A DNA stretch of 47,881 nt from Gilliamella sp. Lep-s35 (GCF_009795845.1 NZ_WTEX01000018.1:1-47881), one strand, 5' to 3'; numbered from the stretch's first letter, positions 1-13,330 are shown. The notes: generated from the letters alone by a model not told the origin. Made by a program: numbers and translations.

Positions 1-239
1 ATGCTAAACAACACCACGGACATCGCTATGCAAGATTTAGGGGAAGAGCACAGGTTCAAATGCAGTGTTTATTGGCCGCAACGGCACAAAATATCAAGAA
101 AATAGCGATAAAGCTATTTTTGTTACGTTTTTTTAGGCCATTTTTTAATTTATTTAATAGAATCCAAATTAAAAATCCTGTTTATGGTTTAAATAAAAAA
201 ATAAACCCCGAATTATATCGAGGTTTGTCATTAATCTGA
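1..239 (+). mobile_element. IS1182-type insertion sequence, 3' end (cut by window edge)
   Basis: The last 239 bases of an insertion sequence. Its outer end reads, on the minus strand from 239 inward, TCAGATTAATGACAAA. Almost the same 16 bases start the partial element at 40838 (TCAGATTGATGACAAA) and the inverted copy at 47789. Bases about 146-239 recur in reverse complement at 47789-47881. The rest lies outside the window. A strong hairpin abuts the element directly at 239. Confidence 0.8.
3..239 (+). CDS. IS1182-family transposase, C-terminal fragment
   Basis: An open frame runs from the window edge to a TGA at 237-239 (78 codons). It begins with a stretch typical of the C-terminus of DDE transposases of the IS1182 group, including HGHRYARFRGRAQVQMQCLL followed by AATAQNIKK. 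The start and most of the protein are off the window. A run of seven A at 195-201 carries the frame past the point where the inverted copy at 47824 (six A) stops, so the last 12 or so residues here may be a frameshifted tail. The stop codon is the very tip of the terminal inverted repeat. It ends about 250 bases before aspT, in the same direction. Confidence 0.75.
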   Translation, partial: AKQHHGHRYARFRGRAQVQMQCLLAATAQNIKKIAIKLFLLRFFRPFFNLFNRIQIKNPVYGLNKKINPELYRGLSLI

Positions 240-264
240 AAAGGGCTGTAAATAGCCCTTTTTT
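239..264 (+). terminator. Intrinsic terminator beside the IS end
   Basis: Nine-base perfect stem AAAAGGGCT / AGCCCTTTT with a six-base loop, followed by more T. It is a strong rho-independent signal on the plus strand and touches the outer end of the IS1182 copy. It should stop transcription leaving the transposase before aspT. Confidence 0.8.
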
Positions 265-304
265 GTGTTATGCATAAAACCCAATTAATACATTATAGTT
301 TTTA

Positions 305-420
305 TTAACGATTTTAACTATTACACCTCCCTTTTAACAATGATATTAATCGTTAAAACTGAATATCTATTCTTTAGTTTGCGGTTTAACATGTAAAAGT
401 ATTCATAATATTTTATGAAT
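305..420. promoter_or_regulatory. Two dyads upstream of aspT (possible operators)
   Basis: TTAACGATT at 305-313 and its inverse AATCGTTAA at 348-356 form a widely spaced repeat. A perfect 8-base dyad ATTCATAA/TTATGAAT sits at 401-420. Both lie in the leader of aspT-asdA. No regulator can be named. The second dyad has the ArgR half-sites in the wrong order. Confidence 0.2.
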
Positions 421-491
421 ATTATTTAAATGCCAAATGTATCTTTTCAAATTCATTAATCACAAATCATTGCGCTATAAGGACAATTATT

Positions 492-3811
<3,320 letters not shown>

Positions 3812-3831
3812 TTAGACAAATAAACCTAATC

Positions 3832-3858
3832 AAAAACCCTAGAAAATCTAGGGTTTTT
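3832..3858 (+). terminator. Terminator of aspT-asdA
   Basis: Perfect 12-base stem AAAAACCCTAGA / TCTAGGGTTTTT with a three-base AAA loop, 20 bases after the asdA stop. The T-rich right arm gives a plus-strand terminator, and the A-rich left arm would also work from the other side. Confidence 0.85.
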
Positions 3859-4037
3859 ATTTATTAAATAAAAACAAACAGATCCCCAAAATTGTTTAAA
3901 AAAATCAATTGATTTCATTTGAATTTTTAATGGATTGAAAAGCAATTATTTATAAAGTAATATTGCGCGTGGTTTATTTTAGATAAGGCTATTTAATCCT
4001 AAATTGAACGTGAATTTGATAAAATTGTTATATTTTT

Positions 4038-4066
4038 AAAGAGGCTATTAAACAGCCTCTTTTTTA
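4038..4066. terminator. Hairpin terminator 3' of the lipoprotein gene
   Basis: Stem AAAGAGGCT / AGCCTCTTT with a seven-base loop and a run of T on the plus strand. It lies 14 bases past the stop of the minus-strand lipoprotein gene, where it may end that message. The U run is better in the plus direction, so it probably works both ways. Confidence 0.6.
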
Positions 4067-4079
4067 TGAAATACTAATA

Positions 4080-5021
4080 TTATTTGATTACATAAAAATT
4101 GACGTCACGAGTATCTCGAAGAGCATCAATAAATGGTCTTAATACTTTACTATAAGTTTGCTCTGGATCGTTTTCTTTTGTACATTGGCTTTCTGTGTTA
4201 TAGCTTTTAGCCATTGCATCATTGGATGCTAAATTATTGTATGGTTTTGTAAAATCACTACCTTTTAAGGTAAGAAGGTGATTCCAATCATTTAAAAGAC
4301 TTTCCATATATTGGCGACCTTCTTTACATTTTATGCTATTTAAATCAATATTAGGAATAACATATTGATTTATATTACTGAACTTTTTAGGGTTATAAGT
4401 AAAACCAATTTTTTCTTCACCAGAATCTCCTTTTAAATACTCAATAAAATCACTTTCACGGTATAATTTTTTTAACCGTTCGTGATAAGATTGTTTTTTC
4501 TTTAATCTTAGATTTTGTGTTATTTCTTCTGGAAAAGGCTGATCATAAGAATAATCCCAATGATAATTACTTTTTTCAATCAATACATCATTAATTAATT
4601 TTGCTGAAACCTCTATTTCAAATTCTTCACCATTAATAATGACCGGAATGTTATTAATCTCTTTTTTGGATTTTAATATTTTAGTTGCCTCTTCATCGCT
4701 GATATCGGTTGTTGAATAGATAGCAGTGTATAAAAAATAGTTACTTTGTGTTGGGTTAACAAGACCTGAGTCTCCAAATTGAGCTGGTTTTACGACAAAA
4801 TTGAAGTTGTCATCATTATACGATAAGGTATGTTTGCCATATTCAAATGTATAATTAACGCCTGATTTTGCTGGGATGGTTAGTTCGTTTCCATCAATAG
4901 CGACTTTGATTTCGTTATTGGTGGGGTTGTCAATCCAACGTTCAATGGAGCTAGGTTCAGAACAACCAACAAGTGTAAGGCTATAAGCTAATAGTAAACA
5001 GTATTTTATTTTCTTCATCAT
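4080..5021 (-). CDS. Predicted lipoprotein of unknown function
   Basis: 313 residues not recognised by family. The N-terminus is a lipoprotein signal: MMKKIKYC, a hydrophobic stretch, then the lipobox LVGC with cysteine at residue 20, so the mature protein should be lipid-anchored. Ser-Glu follows the Cys, which argues against inner-membrane retention by an Asp+2 rule and favours the outer membrane. Residues about 30-80 look like a small beta domain of the PEGA kind (NPTNNEIKVAIDG, then IPAKSGVNYTF). The rest is charged and lysine-rich with no motif I can name. The second ATG (5018) is an equally good start; neither has a clear Shine-Dalgarno. It stands alone between terminators. Confidence 0.7.
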   Translation of the reverse strand: MMKKIKYCLLLAYSLTLVGCSEPSSIERWIDNPTNNEIKVAIDGNELTIPAKSGVNYTFEYGKHTLSYNDDNFNFVVKPAQFGDSGLVNPTQSNYFLYTAIYSTTDISDEEATKILKSKKEINNIPVIINGEEFEIEVSAKLINDVLIEKSNYHWDYSYDQPFPEEITQNLRLKKKQSYHERLKKLYRESDFIEYLKGDSGEEKIGFTYNPKKFSNINQYVIPNIDLNSIKCKEGRQYMESLLNDWNHLLTLKGSDFTKPYNNLASNDAMAKSYNTESQCTKENDPEQTYSKVLRPFIDALRDTRDVNFYVIK

Positions 5022-5286
5022 AATAAGTGTTTTTATAATATTAAAAAGGATAAGATATTACCATATCGTTGGTAAATCTAAAGAAATTTAATATCTATTG
5101 TGTGAATTTTTTTAAAGTAATAATGATAGTTAACCATTTATAACACAAAAATACTTCATGAAGCATGAAATAATTCCCCTTAAAATATAACACACTAACT
5201 ACACTGCGTAATTTTTTACTTCCGTTTTGCATTAATTATAGGAGTATTTAATATTTGATGATGAAGATCAGTGTTTATCTTAAATA

Positions 5287-5321
5287 AAAAATAGGAAATA
5301 AAAAGGTTATTTCCTATTTTT
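5287..5321 (-). terminator. Terminator of nadR-pnuC
   Basis: Perfect 15-base stem AAAAATAGGAAATAA / TTATTTCCTATTTTT around a five-base loop, about 50 bases past the pnuC stop. It has U tracts in both directions, so it may also shield pnuC from plus-strand transcription. Confidence 0.75.
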
Positions 5322-5358
5322 ATACTGAAACAAGGGGCTTTCCTGAAACTTTTTTACA
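5318..5358 (-). repeat. MITE-like end, related to 29751-29966
   Basis: Contains TTTTATACTGAAAC, then CTTTCCTGAAA and TTTTTTACA. This matches the reverse complement of the left end of the 216-bp element at 29751 over roughly 40 bases, with a diverged spacer of six bases. The partner end was not found nearby, so it is probably a solo or decayed copy. Confidence 0.55.
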
Positions 5359-5371
5359 AAATCTAGTCTAG

Positions 5372-6061
5372 CTACTCTTTTTGTTCAGAACGCTTCCATT
5401 CACAAATTCCATAAATGGCATTAAATAGGTAAATTAAGTATTGTGTTGCGATAATAATGTTGTTGGTATAGATATTTAAAATAATAACCAATACATTTAA
5501 TATTATCCATACATACCAGTTAAAAGAGTATCTCATCATCAGTAATAACTGAGCAACCAAACCTAATCCAAAGATGAAACTATTAATAACAAGTTGGTAA
5601 GTTGTATTAGGTGTACCAATTTTATCCGTTAGATAAACATTGATAAAAGCAGCAACAATCAGAAAGATGAGAGTATATAAAAAGCTAGTTTCACTTAGTG
5701 AACGGACTTTAATATTTTTATTATTATCTATGTTCTTTTTCCATGTAAGTAAACCATAGATATGTGAACAAAAATAGTAAATTGATGGTAATCCAGCACC
5801 AATATTGCCTCCAAGAATATTAGCAGAACATTCAGCAACACCAGCAAACATGCCTAATATATTACCTACGTTTTTACGCTTTGCTAATAAAATAACACAG
5901 ATTAGACCGCAAAAAGAGCCTATGTAAGAAACCGTATAGCGTAAATCAAATTTAGTTAATGGATTCGTGTATAAAAATGCCAATGTTACACATAATATAC
6001 AAAATAATGGATAGAATTTATTGCGTCCGATTAAAATAATAATGTCGCTTAATTTATTCAT
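5372..6061 (-). CDS. pnuC: Nicotinamide riboside transporter PnuC
   Basis: Inner-membrane facilitator that brings in nicotinamide riboside, which NadR then phosphorylates and so traps. The 229-residue protein has about seven hydrophobic segments. It carries family-typical aromatic and Asn residues: the NILGMFAGV helix, and the NWYVWIILNVLVI segment near residues 180-195, which resembles the WxxW/N motif for substrate binding in PnuC. It starts two bases after the nadR stop, so uptake and kinase are cotranscribed. It is followed by a strong terminator. The family is clear. Riboside rather than base or mononucleotide transport is inferred from the NadR partner. Confidence 0.9.
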   Translation of the reverse strand: MNKLSDIIILIGRNKFYPLFCILCVTLAFLYTNPLTKFDLRYTVSYIGSFCGLICVILLAKRKNVGNILGMFAGVAECSANILGGNIGAGLPSIYYFCSHIYGLLTWKKNIDNNKNIKVRSLSETSFLYTLIFLIVAAFINVYLTDKIGTPNTTYQLVINSFIFGLGLVAQLLLMMRYSFNWYVWIILNVLVIILNIYTNNIIIATQYLIYLFNAIYGICEWKRSEQKE

Positions 6062-6063
6062 AA

Positions 6064-7350
<1,287 letters not shown>

Positions 7351-7357
7351 TTATTTT

Positions 7358-7375
7358 TGTTCAACATATTAAACC
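7358..7375 (-). promoter_or_regulatory. Candidate NadR box upstream of nadR
   Basis: TGTTCA-N6-TAAACC matches the enterobacterial NadR box TGTTTA-N6-TAAACA at 10 of 12 fixed positions. It lies 58 bases ahead of the nadR start, in the region shared with the divergent gene at 7542. The NadR recognition helix looks conserved, which supports but does not prove function. Confidence 0.45.
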
Positions 7376-7541
7376 AAAATAATTTGTCTTTATATTAATT
7401 GATTAAATTTTATAGAAATTACCTTTAAAATAGTGAATACTTATTTGTTATTAATGATATTAAATCGCATTATTTTTAACTGAGATATCAGTCATTTATA
7501 TTCAAATTTTTAATTTAAATAATTTATTTAAGAGGAATGGT

Positions 7542-9140
7542 ATGAAAATTCAAAAATTAGCTTTTTTTATTGCGTTTGCTTCTAGCAGTGTTTTTGCGAA
7601 CAATAATGTAACACTTAATAAAGTAACGCTTTTTTTGCAAGGTGCCGAATTACAAGGGCAATCAACGGTATCGTTGACGAAAGGCGAAAGTGAAATTTTA
7701 TTGACTGGAATTGCCAATGGCGTTAAAGCTAATTCCATTAATGTTGGATTTGGCAATGATGCTAACGTGAAAGTATTATCAACATCATTCAATGATAATT
7801 ATATTGACAATAGTAAAGAAAACCAAGAAATTCAATCTTTATTTGAAGAATTACAAAATTTACAAGAAAAACACGATACAATCGAAATTGAATTAAAAGC
7901 AGTATCAGAACAAGTTACTCTTTTACAAGGGAATCGTTTAGATTTGTTAGTTAAAGGTGCTAATGATGATTTAAATGGAATGCAAAGTGCATTAGATTTT
8001 ATTAAAACTAATTTAGTTACAGTATTAAACGAACAAAACAAACTACAAAAACAAGTCGATCAGATAGATGAGCAGATACTACAATGCCAAGATAAGATCG
8101 ATAAACAGAAAGCATCAGCAAAAAATACAACAAATGCAATTACCGTAAAAGTTTATTCTAATAAAGATATTACTCTGCCTGTTACCTTGTCCTATGTTAC
8201 TAATAAAGCGGGTTGGGCACCAATTTATGATGTGCGTGTTGCTGATATTAATTCGCCGTTACAGTTAACTTATAAAGCGGATATTTATCAAAATACAGGT
8301 TTAGATTGGCAAAATGTTGATTTTAGTTTATCGACTTCGAATCCAAGTGAAGGAGTAATCGCCCCAAATTTAGTTCCTTGGTATATTGATATATATACCC
8401 AAAAAAACGGATTGTTGAAAAATGATGGTAACATGAGCGCTAAAAAGTCAAAAGTTGCCTTCGATATTGATGCAGATGTCTATATCGATGATAATAATGA
8501 TAATGCATTAACCAATACATCAGATATTAATACTCGCTTCGAGGTTAAATTACCTTATACGATTAAATCCAATAGCAATAATAATATCCTTACATTACAA
8601 AATAAAGAAGTGGAGGCAAAATATCATTATATTGCTATTCCTAAATTAGATAGCAGTGTGTACTTACAAGCGCAAATTGTTGATTGGGATAGACTTAACC
8701 TTTTACCAGGTAAGTCAACGGTATTTTTTAATGGTAATTATATTGGCGAAAGCTTTATTACTACTAAAGATTTAAAAGAGACGTTAGATATCTCTTTAGG
8801 AAAAGATAAAAATATCTTTATTGCGCGTAATCGTAATGTTAATGAAACATCAAAACCATCGTTATTTGGTAATGATATTTCACAAAAATATGCTTACACC
8901 ATTGACGTAAAAAATGCCAAAACATTACCGATTGATCTTGTTGTTTATGATCAATTGCCGATAATAGTTAATAAATCCGTTTCACTTGATGATGCTAGAT
9001 ATGATGGTGCAACCTATAATAAAGAAACTGGCGAATTAATATGGGAATTTAAGTTAAACCCAAGCGAAAATAAAAATCTTAATTTAAGTTTTAAACTAAC
9101 TTATCCAAAAGATAAAGTTAACGATATAATTGGTTTATAA
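7542..9140 (+). CDS. Exported DUF4139 / mucoidy-inhibitor-A-like protein
   Basis: 532 residues with a signal peptide (MKIQKLAFFIAFASSSVFA, cleavage predicted before NNN), so probably periplasmic or outer-membrane-associated. After an N-terminal beta region (about 22-90) there is a coiled coil (about 95-190, repeated Q/E/L/K such as LQNLQEKHDTIEIELKA). The conserved GWAPIYDVRV stretch follows near 224, and a long beta-rich C-terminal domain covers the rest. This order is that of the DUF4140/DUF4139 family. Its biochemical role is not established; some members are called mucoidy inhibitors. AGAGGAATGGT precedes the ATG. recD follows 24 bases later on the same strand, probably by chance rather than function. 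Confidence 0.8.
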   Translation: MKIQKLAFFIAFASSSVFANNNVTLNKVTLFLQGAELQGQSTVSLTKGESEILLTGIANGVKANSINVGFGNDANVKVLSTSFNDNYIDNSKENQEIQSLFEELQNLQEKHDTIEIELKAVSEQVTLLQGNRLDLLVKGANDDLNGMQSALDFIKTNLVTVLNEQNKLQKQVDQIDEQILQCQDKIDKQKASAKNTTNAITVKVYSNKDITLPVTLSYVTNKAGWAPIYDVRVADINSPLQLTYKADIYQNTGLDWQNVDFSLSTSNPSEGVIAPNLVPWYIDIYTQKNGLLKNDGNMSAKKSKVAFDIDADVYIDDNNDNALTNTSDINTRFEVKLPYTIKSNSNNNILTLQNKEVEAKYHYIAIPKLDSSVYLQAQIVDWDRLNLLPGKSTVFFNGNYIGESFITTKDLKETLDISLGKDKNIFIARNRNVNETSKPSLFGNDISQKYAYTIDVKNAKTLPIDLVVYDQLPIIVNKSVSLDDARYDGATYNKETGELIWEFKLNPSENKNLNLSFKLTYPKDKVNDIIGL

Positions 9141-9164
9141 ATAAGTGAATAACAGAAATAAAAT

Positions 9165-11018
9165 ATGTTAAACGAGTGGTTAAACCAATTTAAACAAGAT
9201 AGCCAAATTAGTTTGCTAGATATTCATTTGGCAACGTTTTTGACGAATAAAGCAATGTTAAATGATGATATTACTACCAAACGTTTTAGTTTTTTGGTTC
9301 TATCACTAAGTAAAGAGGTTAGATCGGGACATGTTTGTCTTGATCTAACACTTTTAACCCCTCCGGCTATTGATACATCACTTTGGTTAGCTTTAGCCTC
9401 GCCAAACGAACAAGATTGGCGCCTCACTCTTGAACAAGCAAGCCATAATCAGGTTGTGAGTGATGGCACAAACTTGTCTCCCCTTGTGTTTATTGAAAAT
9501 AAACTTTATTTTCAACGAATGTGGTTGGACGAAACGAATGTCGCACAATATTTTAATCATACAACTTTTAGTGAACAACCAAGTTATTATCCTGATTTAA
9601 GCACTATACTAAATCAGCTTTTTACTCAGCAACAATCTCAAACTGATTGGCAAAAAGTAGCTGTTGCAGCGGCATTAACACGCAAAGTAGCGATTATTTC
9701 GGGTGGGCCTGGCACAGGTAAAACAACAACTGTAGCTAAGATTTTAGCAGGAGTTTTATTAACCAATCCTAATGCTCGAATTGTGACGGCAGCGCCAACA
9801 GGTAAAGCGGCATCAAGGTTAACAGAATCACTGAGTCGAACAATAGAACAACTCAATTTTGCATCATTAAACCTAAAGGCCGAAGCAATCACCTTACACC
9901 GTTTATTAGGTGCAAAAGCTGATAACAGCTCATTTACGCACAACAAAAATAATCCTTTACATATTGATGTGTTAGTTATTGATGAAGCCTCTATGGTTGA
10001 TTTAAACATGATGGCAAGAGTGATTGAAGCGTTACCTATTTTAGCACGCTTGATTCTGCTTGGTGATAAAGATCAGCTTTCATCTGTTGAAGCTGGAGCT
10101 GTATTTGGTGACCTTTGTACTTTTATTACTCAAGGTTATAGTCAACCTAGGGCAAAAGAGCTAAGCCAATTAACTGGTTATAATGTGCCAGCTTGTGAAC
10201 AAACAGCAACAATTACCGACAGTATTTGTTTATTACAAAAGAGTTACCGTTTTAACGAATCATCAGGCATTGGTTTGTTAGCTAATGCTGTGAAAGAAGG
10301 GCGCTTAAATGCCGTTAAAAAATTATTAACAGATGAGCAGCCACTAAACGATATCCAATATCATCCGCTATCATCTCAACAAGTTTATGAAGATGTTTTA
10401 CATGATAGCATTCACCACTATAAACATTATTTAAATGCGATTAAACAAACTGGCATTAACGATATCGCATCAGTTTTAGCTAAATTTGCCCAATACCGCT
10501 TACTTTGCGCAGTAAGAGAAGGCCACTTTGGCGTAGAAGGTTTAAACAAACAAATTGAATTACTATTAGCCAAAAATAAATTGATTCAATTAAAAAACAA
10601 AGAAACATGGTATGTTGGGCGACCAATTATGATTTTGCGTAATAGCACTTCATTAGGGCTCTATAATGGCGATATTGGCATTACATTAATGGCTGAGCAT
10701 GACAGCTCAAAATTGCGGGTATATTTTCCATTTGCTGACGGTTCGATTAAAGGATTTTCACCATTTCGCTTACCTGAACATGAAACAGCGTATGCCATGA
10801 CTATCCATAAATCGCAAGGTTCAGAGTTTGATCATGTCAATATTATCCTGCCAACTGATTATTCGCCACTGCTAAATCGTTCATTGCTTTATACCGCTAT
10901 TACTCGCGCTAAAAAAACAGTTTCTATTTATGCCACTGAACCGATTTTATTACAAGCAGTCAAAAGTCAAACTCAAAGGCACAGTGGTTTGGTGAATTTA
11001 TTACAGAATAATCATTAA
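9165..11018 (+). CDS. recD: RecD, alpha subunit of exonuclease V (RecBCD)
   Basis: Superfamily 1B helicase (5'-3') of the RecBCD recombination and DNA-degradation machine. 617 residues against 608 in E. coli. The Walker A GGPGTGKTTT is near 180-189, Walker B DEASMVD near 273. LGDKDQLSSVEAG is motif III. MTIHKSQGSEF and YTAITRAKKTV are the C-terminal motifs V and VI. The N-terminal RecB-binding part is present. recB and recC, which usually sit next to recD, are not in the window: the upstream neighbour is the DUF4139 gene. RecD needs RecBC to act, so they should be elsewhere. No terminator is obvious before the convergent gltL. Confidence 0.93.
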   Translation: MLNEWLNQFKQDSQISLLDIHLATFLTNKAMLNDDITTKRFSFLVLSLSKEVRSGHVCLDLTLLTPPAIDTSLWLALASPNEQDWRLTLEQASHNQVVSDGTNLSPLVFIENKLYFQRMWLDETNVAQYFNHTTFSEQPSYYPDLSTILNQLFTQQQSQTDWQKVAVAAALTRKVAIISGGPGTGKTTTVAKILAGVLLTNPNARIVTAAPTGKAASRLTESLSRTIEQLNFASLNLKAEAITLHRLLGAKADNSSFTHNKNNPLHIDVLVIDEASMVDLNMMARVIEALPILARLILLGDKDQLSSVEAGAVFGDLCTFITQGYSQPRAKELSQLTGYNVPACEQTATITDSICLLQKSYRFNESSGIGLLANAVKEGRLNAVKKLLTDEQPLNDIQYHPLSSQQVYEDVLHDSIHHYKHYLNAIKQTGINDIASVLAKFAQYRLLCAVREGHFGVEGLNKQIELLLAKNKLIQLKNKETWYVGRPIMILRNSTSLGLYNGDIGITLMAEHDSSKLRVYFPFADGSIKGFSPFRLPEHETAYAMTIHKSQGSEFDHVNIILPTDYSPLLNRSLLYTAITRAKKTVSIYATEPILLQAVKSQTQRHSGLVNLLQNNH

Positions 11019-11084
11019 ATGTATTGTATTAAGCATATTAAAGCTTAACAAATAAAAACAGGACAGTTAAGCCCTGTTATTTTA

Positions 11085-11810
11085 TTAGTGGATGATTTTA
11101 GCTAAAAAGTCTTTAGCACGATCGGATTGTGGATTGGTGAAGAATTGTTCTTTTGATGTATCTTCAATGATTTCGCCCGCATCCATAAAGATAACTCGGT
11201 GGGCTACTTTACGAGCAAAGCCCATTTCATGGGGAACAACCATCATGGTCATACCTTCATAAGCGAGCTCTACCATAACATCTAACACTTCGTTAACCAT
11301 TTCAGGATCGAGTGCTGAGGTTGGTTCATCAAACAACATAACAATAGGATCCATACATAATGCACGAGCGATCGCTACACGTTGTTGTTGACCACCAGAG
11401 AGCTGAGCAGGGTATTTATCTGCATGGGCAAGTAAACCAACACGCTCTAAAAGATTAAGCGCTTTTTCTCGAGCTTCTTCGTCTGTTCGACCTAACACTT
11501 TAATTTGTGCAAGTGTTAGATTTTTTAAAATAGTTAAATGTGGAAACAGTTCAAAGTGTTGAAACACCATGCCCACTTTAGAACGTAATTTTGCTAAATT
11601 TGTTGACTTGTTAGTAATTTCTGTACCATTAATAACAATTTTACCTTTTTGAATAGGCTCTAAAGCATTAACGGTTTTTATCAGTGTTGATTTACCTGAA
11701 CCTGAAGGACCACACACAACAACAACTTCGCCTTTACCAACTCGCGTGGTGCAGTTTTTTAATACCTGAAATTGTCCATACCATTTTGATATATTTTCTA
11801 AGGAGATCAT
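11085..11810 (-). CDS. gltL: Glutamate/aspartate ABC importer, ATPase GltL
   Basis: Cytoplasmic ATPase that drives the GltJK permease, 241 residues as in E. coli. The Walker [10 protein letters not shown] is at 34-42, the signature LSGGQQQR near 137, and Walker [15 protein letters not shown] follows. It belongs to the polar amino acid group (GlnQ/GltL). It is the last gene of gltI-J-K-L, with its ATG overlapping the end of gltK by four bases, so it is translationally coupled. Its stop faces the stop of recD 66 bases away. Substrate is assigned from the similarity of GltK and from synteny with lnt. Confidence 0.92.
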   Translation of the reverse strand: MISLENISKWYGQFQVLKNCTTRVGKGEVVVVCGPSGSGKSTLIKTVNALEPIQKGKIVINGTEITNKSTNLAKLRSKVGMVFQHFELFPHLTILKNLTLAQIKVLGRTDEEAREKALNLLERVGLLAHADKYPAQLSGGQQQRVAIARALCMDPIVMLFDEPTSALDPEMVNEVLDVMVELAYEGMTMMVVPHEMGFARKVAHRVIFMDAGEIIEDTSKEQFFTNPQSDRAKDFLAKIIH

Positions 11811-12508
11811 CGATTTATCCCTTTTTTAAAATAATTAACTAAACATGAAGCAGTAAAACAAATTACAAAATAACTTGCTGCTGCAAAAATAATCATTGAA
11901 TATTTATCTGTACCGCCTTGGGTGCCCCCAATTTGAGTTACACTTGCGCCAAATAAATCTATTAACCCCATAACATAAACTAAAGACGTATCTTGAAATA
12001 AGATAATACCTTGGGTTAATAATAATGGCACCATTGATCTAAACGCTTGCGGTAAAATAATTAAACGCATTGCTTGGCTTTTAGTCATTCCTAGTGCATA
12101 AGCAGCGTGGTATTGTCCTTTTGCAACGGCATTAATACCCGCACGAATGATTTCAGAATAATAGGCAGCTTCAAATAGTGCAAAAGCAATCATCGCTGAT
12201 GCAATACGTACATCTGCATAAGGTGGTAAGTTAAATACATATTTAATCACTTGTGGTAGTGCTAAATAGAACCATAATAACACTAATAAAAGAGGTATTG
12301 AGCGAAATAAAGTAACATAACTTTTTGCAAAAATATTTAATATTTTAATATTAGATAAGCGCATTAACGCCAGTACGGTTCCCCAAACAATGCCAAAAGC
12401 AACTGCGATGAAAGTGATTTTAGTTGTTAGCCATAATCCACTTAATAATAATTCATAATTATCTAATACTAATGAAGGGATATTTGCAATCCAATTAATT
12501 AACTGCAT
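11807..12508 (-). CDS. gltK: Glutamate/aspartate ABC importer, permease GltK
   Basis: Membrane subunit of the GltIJKL importer, 233 residues from the chosen start. It follows E. coli GltK closely: the [16 protein letters not shown] loop, [13 protein letters not shown] (the EAA coupling helix) and [17 protein letters not shown]. There are about five membrane helices. An in-frame ATG exists at 12520, but GGAGG lies immediately after it and five or six bases before the ATG at 12508, so the shorter start is preferred. The gltJ stop then lies one base upstream. GltJ and GltK form the heterodimeric channel. Confidence 0.93.
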   Translation of the reverse strand: MQLINWIANIPSLVLDNYELLLSGLWLTTKITFIAVAFGIVWGTVLALMRLSNIKILNIFAKSYVTLFRSIPLLLVLLWFYLALPQVIKYVFNLPPYADVRIASAMIAFALFEAAYYSEIIRAGINAVAKGQYHAAYALGMTKSQAMRLIILPQAFRSMVPLLLTQGIILFQDTSLVYVMGLIDLFGASVTQIGGTQGGTDKYSMIIFAAASYFVICFTASCLVNYFKKGINR

Positions 12509-12509
12509 A

Positions 12510-13304
12510 TTATCCTCCATGACTCATGTTAGGTAAGCGAGTGTACTTTTCAACAATTCGCATCACAGTAATTACCAAATAATTAATCAGCATAAAGGTA
12601 ATAGTCACACCCAACAATATTTCAATAATGCTATTAGTTGACTCATTGATACGATCGATTTGACCAATCAAATCAATTAACCCAATTGTTGAAGCGACCG
12701 ATGAGTTTTTAATAATATTGGTCATTTCTGATGTTAATGGTGGAATAATACGTCGATAAGCGTTTGGTAATAAAACATACATATAAGCTTGTCGATTCGT
12801 TAAACCTAGAGCAATAGCGGCATAGCGTTGACCTTTTGGTAACGTTTGAATGCCAGTTCTTACCTGTTCAGCAATACGTGCTGAAGTAAACAAACCTAGT
12901 GCTATTGCCGCAGTGATAAATGCGCTTACATTGGGCGATAAATCAGATATAAACCAAACTTTTATACGGCCACTTAATATTACAGGCAGTATCATGTACC
13001 ACAAAAACATTTGTACAAGTAATGGAATATTACGAAATAGCTGAATATAACTTGCTGCAAAGTTATTTAAAAATTTATTATCTAATGTTCTACATATCCC
13101 AACAAGCGATCCTAGTACAAAAGCGATGATCCATGCAGTAAAAGCTAATGAAGCCGTGACGATAACACCGTCTAAAAGCCAGTTTAAATAAATTCCATCA
13201 CCATAAGGAGTTGGTTCAAAAAAAAGCATCCAGTTAAAGTTTACAAAGAAGTCGAAAACACGTATACAGCATGCTTTAATAAATTGTATCCAATCAAAAA
13301 TCAT
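12510..13304 (-). CDS. gltJ: Glutamate/aspartate ABC importer, permease GltJ
   Basis: Second membrane subunit, 264 residues, about 18 more than E. coli GltJ because of a longer N-terminus before the PYGDGIYLNWLLDG stretch. FRNIPLLVQMFLWY, the coupling helix region ARIAEQVRTGIQTLPKGQ, and LLPNAYRRIIPPLTSEM are close to the E. coli protein. It ends one base before gltK begins. A 91-base intergenic stretch with a stable hairpin separates it from gltI, which may let the binding protein be made in excess of the channel. Confidence 0.92.
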   Translation of the reverse strand: MIFDWIQFIKACCIRVFDFFVNFNWMLFFEPTPYGDGIYLNWLLDGVIVTASLAFTAWIIAFVLGSLVGICRTLDNKFLNNFAASYIQLFRNIPLLVQMFLWYMILPVILSGRIKVWFISDLSPNVSAFITAAIALGLFTSARIAEQVRTGIQTLPKGQRYAAIALGLTNRQAYMYVLLPNAYRRIIPPLTSEMTNIIKNSSVASTIGLIDLIGQIDRINESTNSIIEILLGVTITFMLINYLVITVMRIVEKYTRLPNMSHGG

Positions 13305-13330
13305 AATATATTTAATTCGCTAAATTAGAT

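Larger units (their letters stand above)
5022..5371. other. 350-base gap between lipoprotein gene and pnuC
   Basis: No gene is supported. It holds the upstream region of the lipoprotein gene, the hairpin at 5287-5321 and a MITE-like end at 5318-5358. The rest is AT-rich DNA with no other structure I can defend. Confidence 0.6.

Noticed and set aside
401-420. ArgR-like box before aspT
   Set aside because: The half-sites are in reverse order (ATTCA...TGAAT instead of TGAAT...ATTCA).
9638-10009. 123-codon minus-strand open frame inside recD
   Set aside because: Antisense to the recD Walker region, with no signals of its own. It is a by-product of recD codon use.
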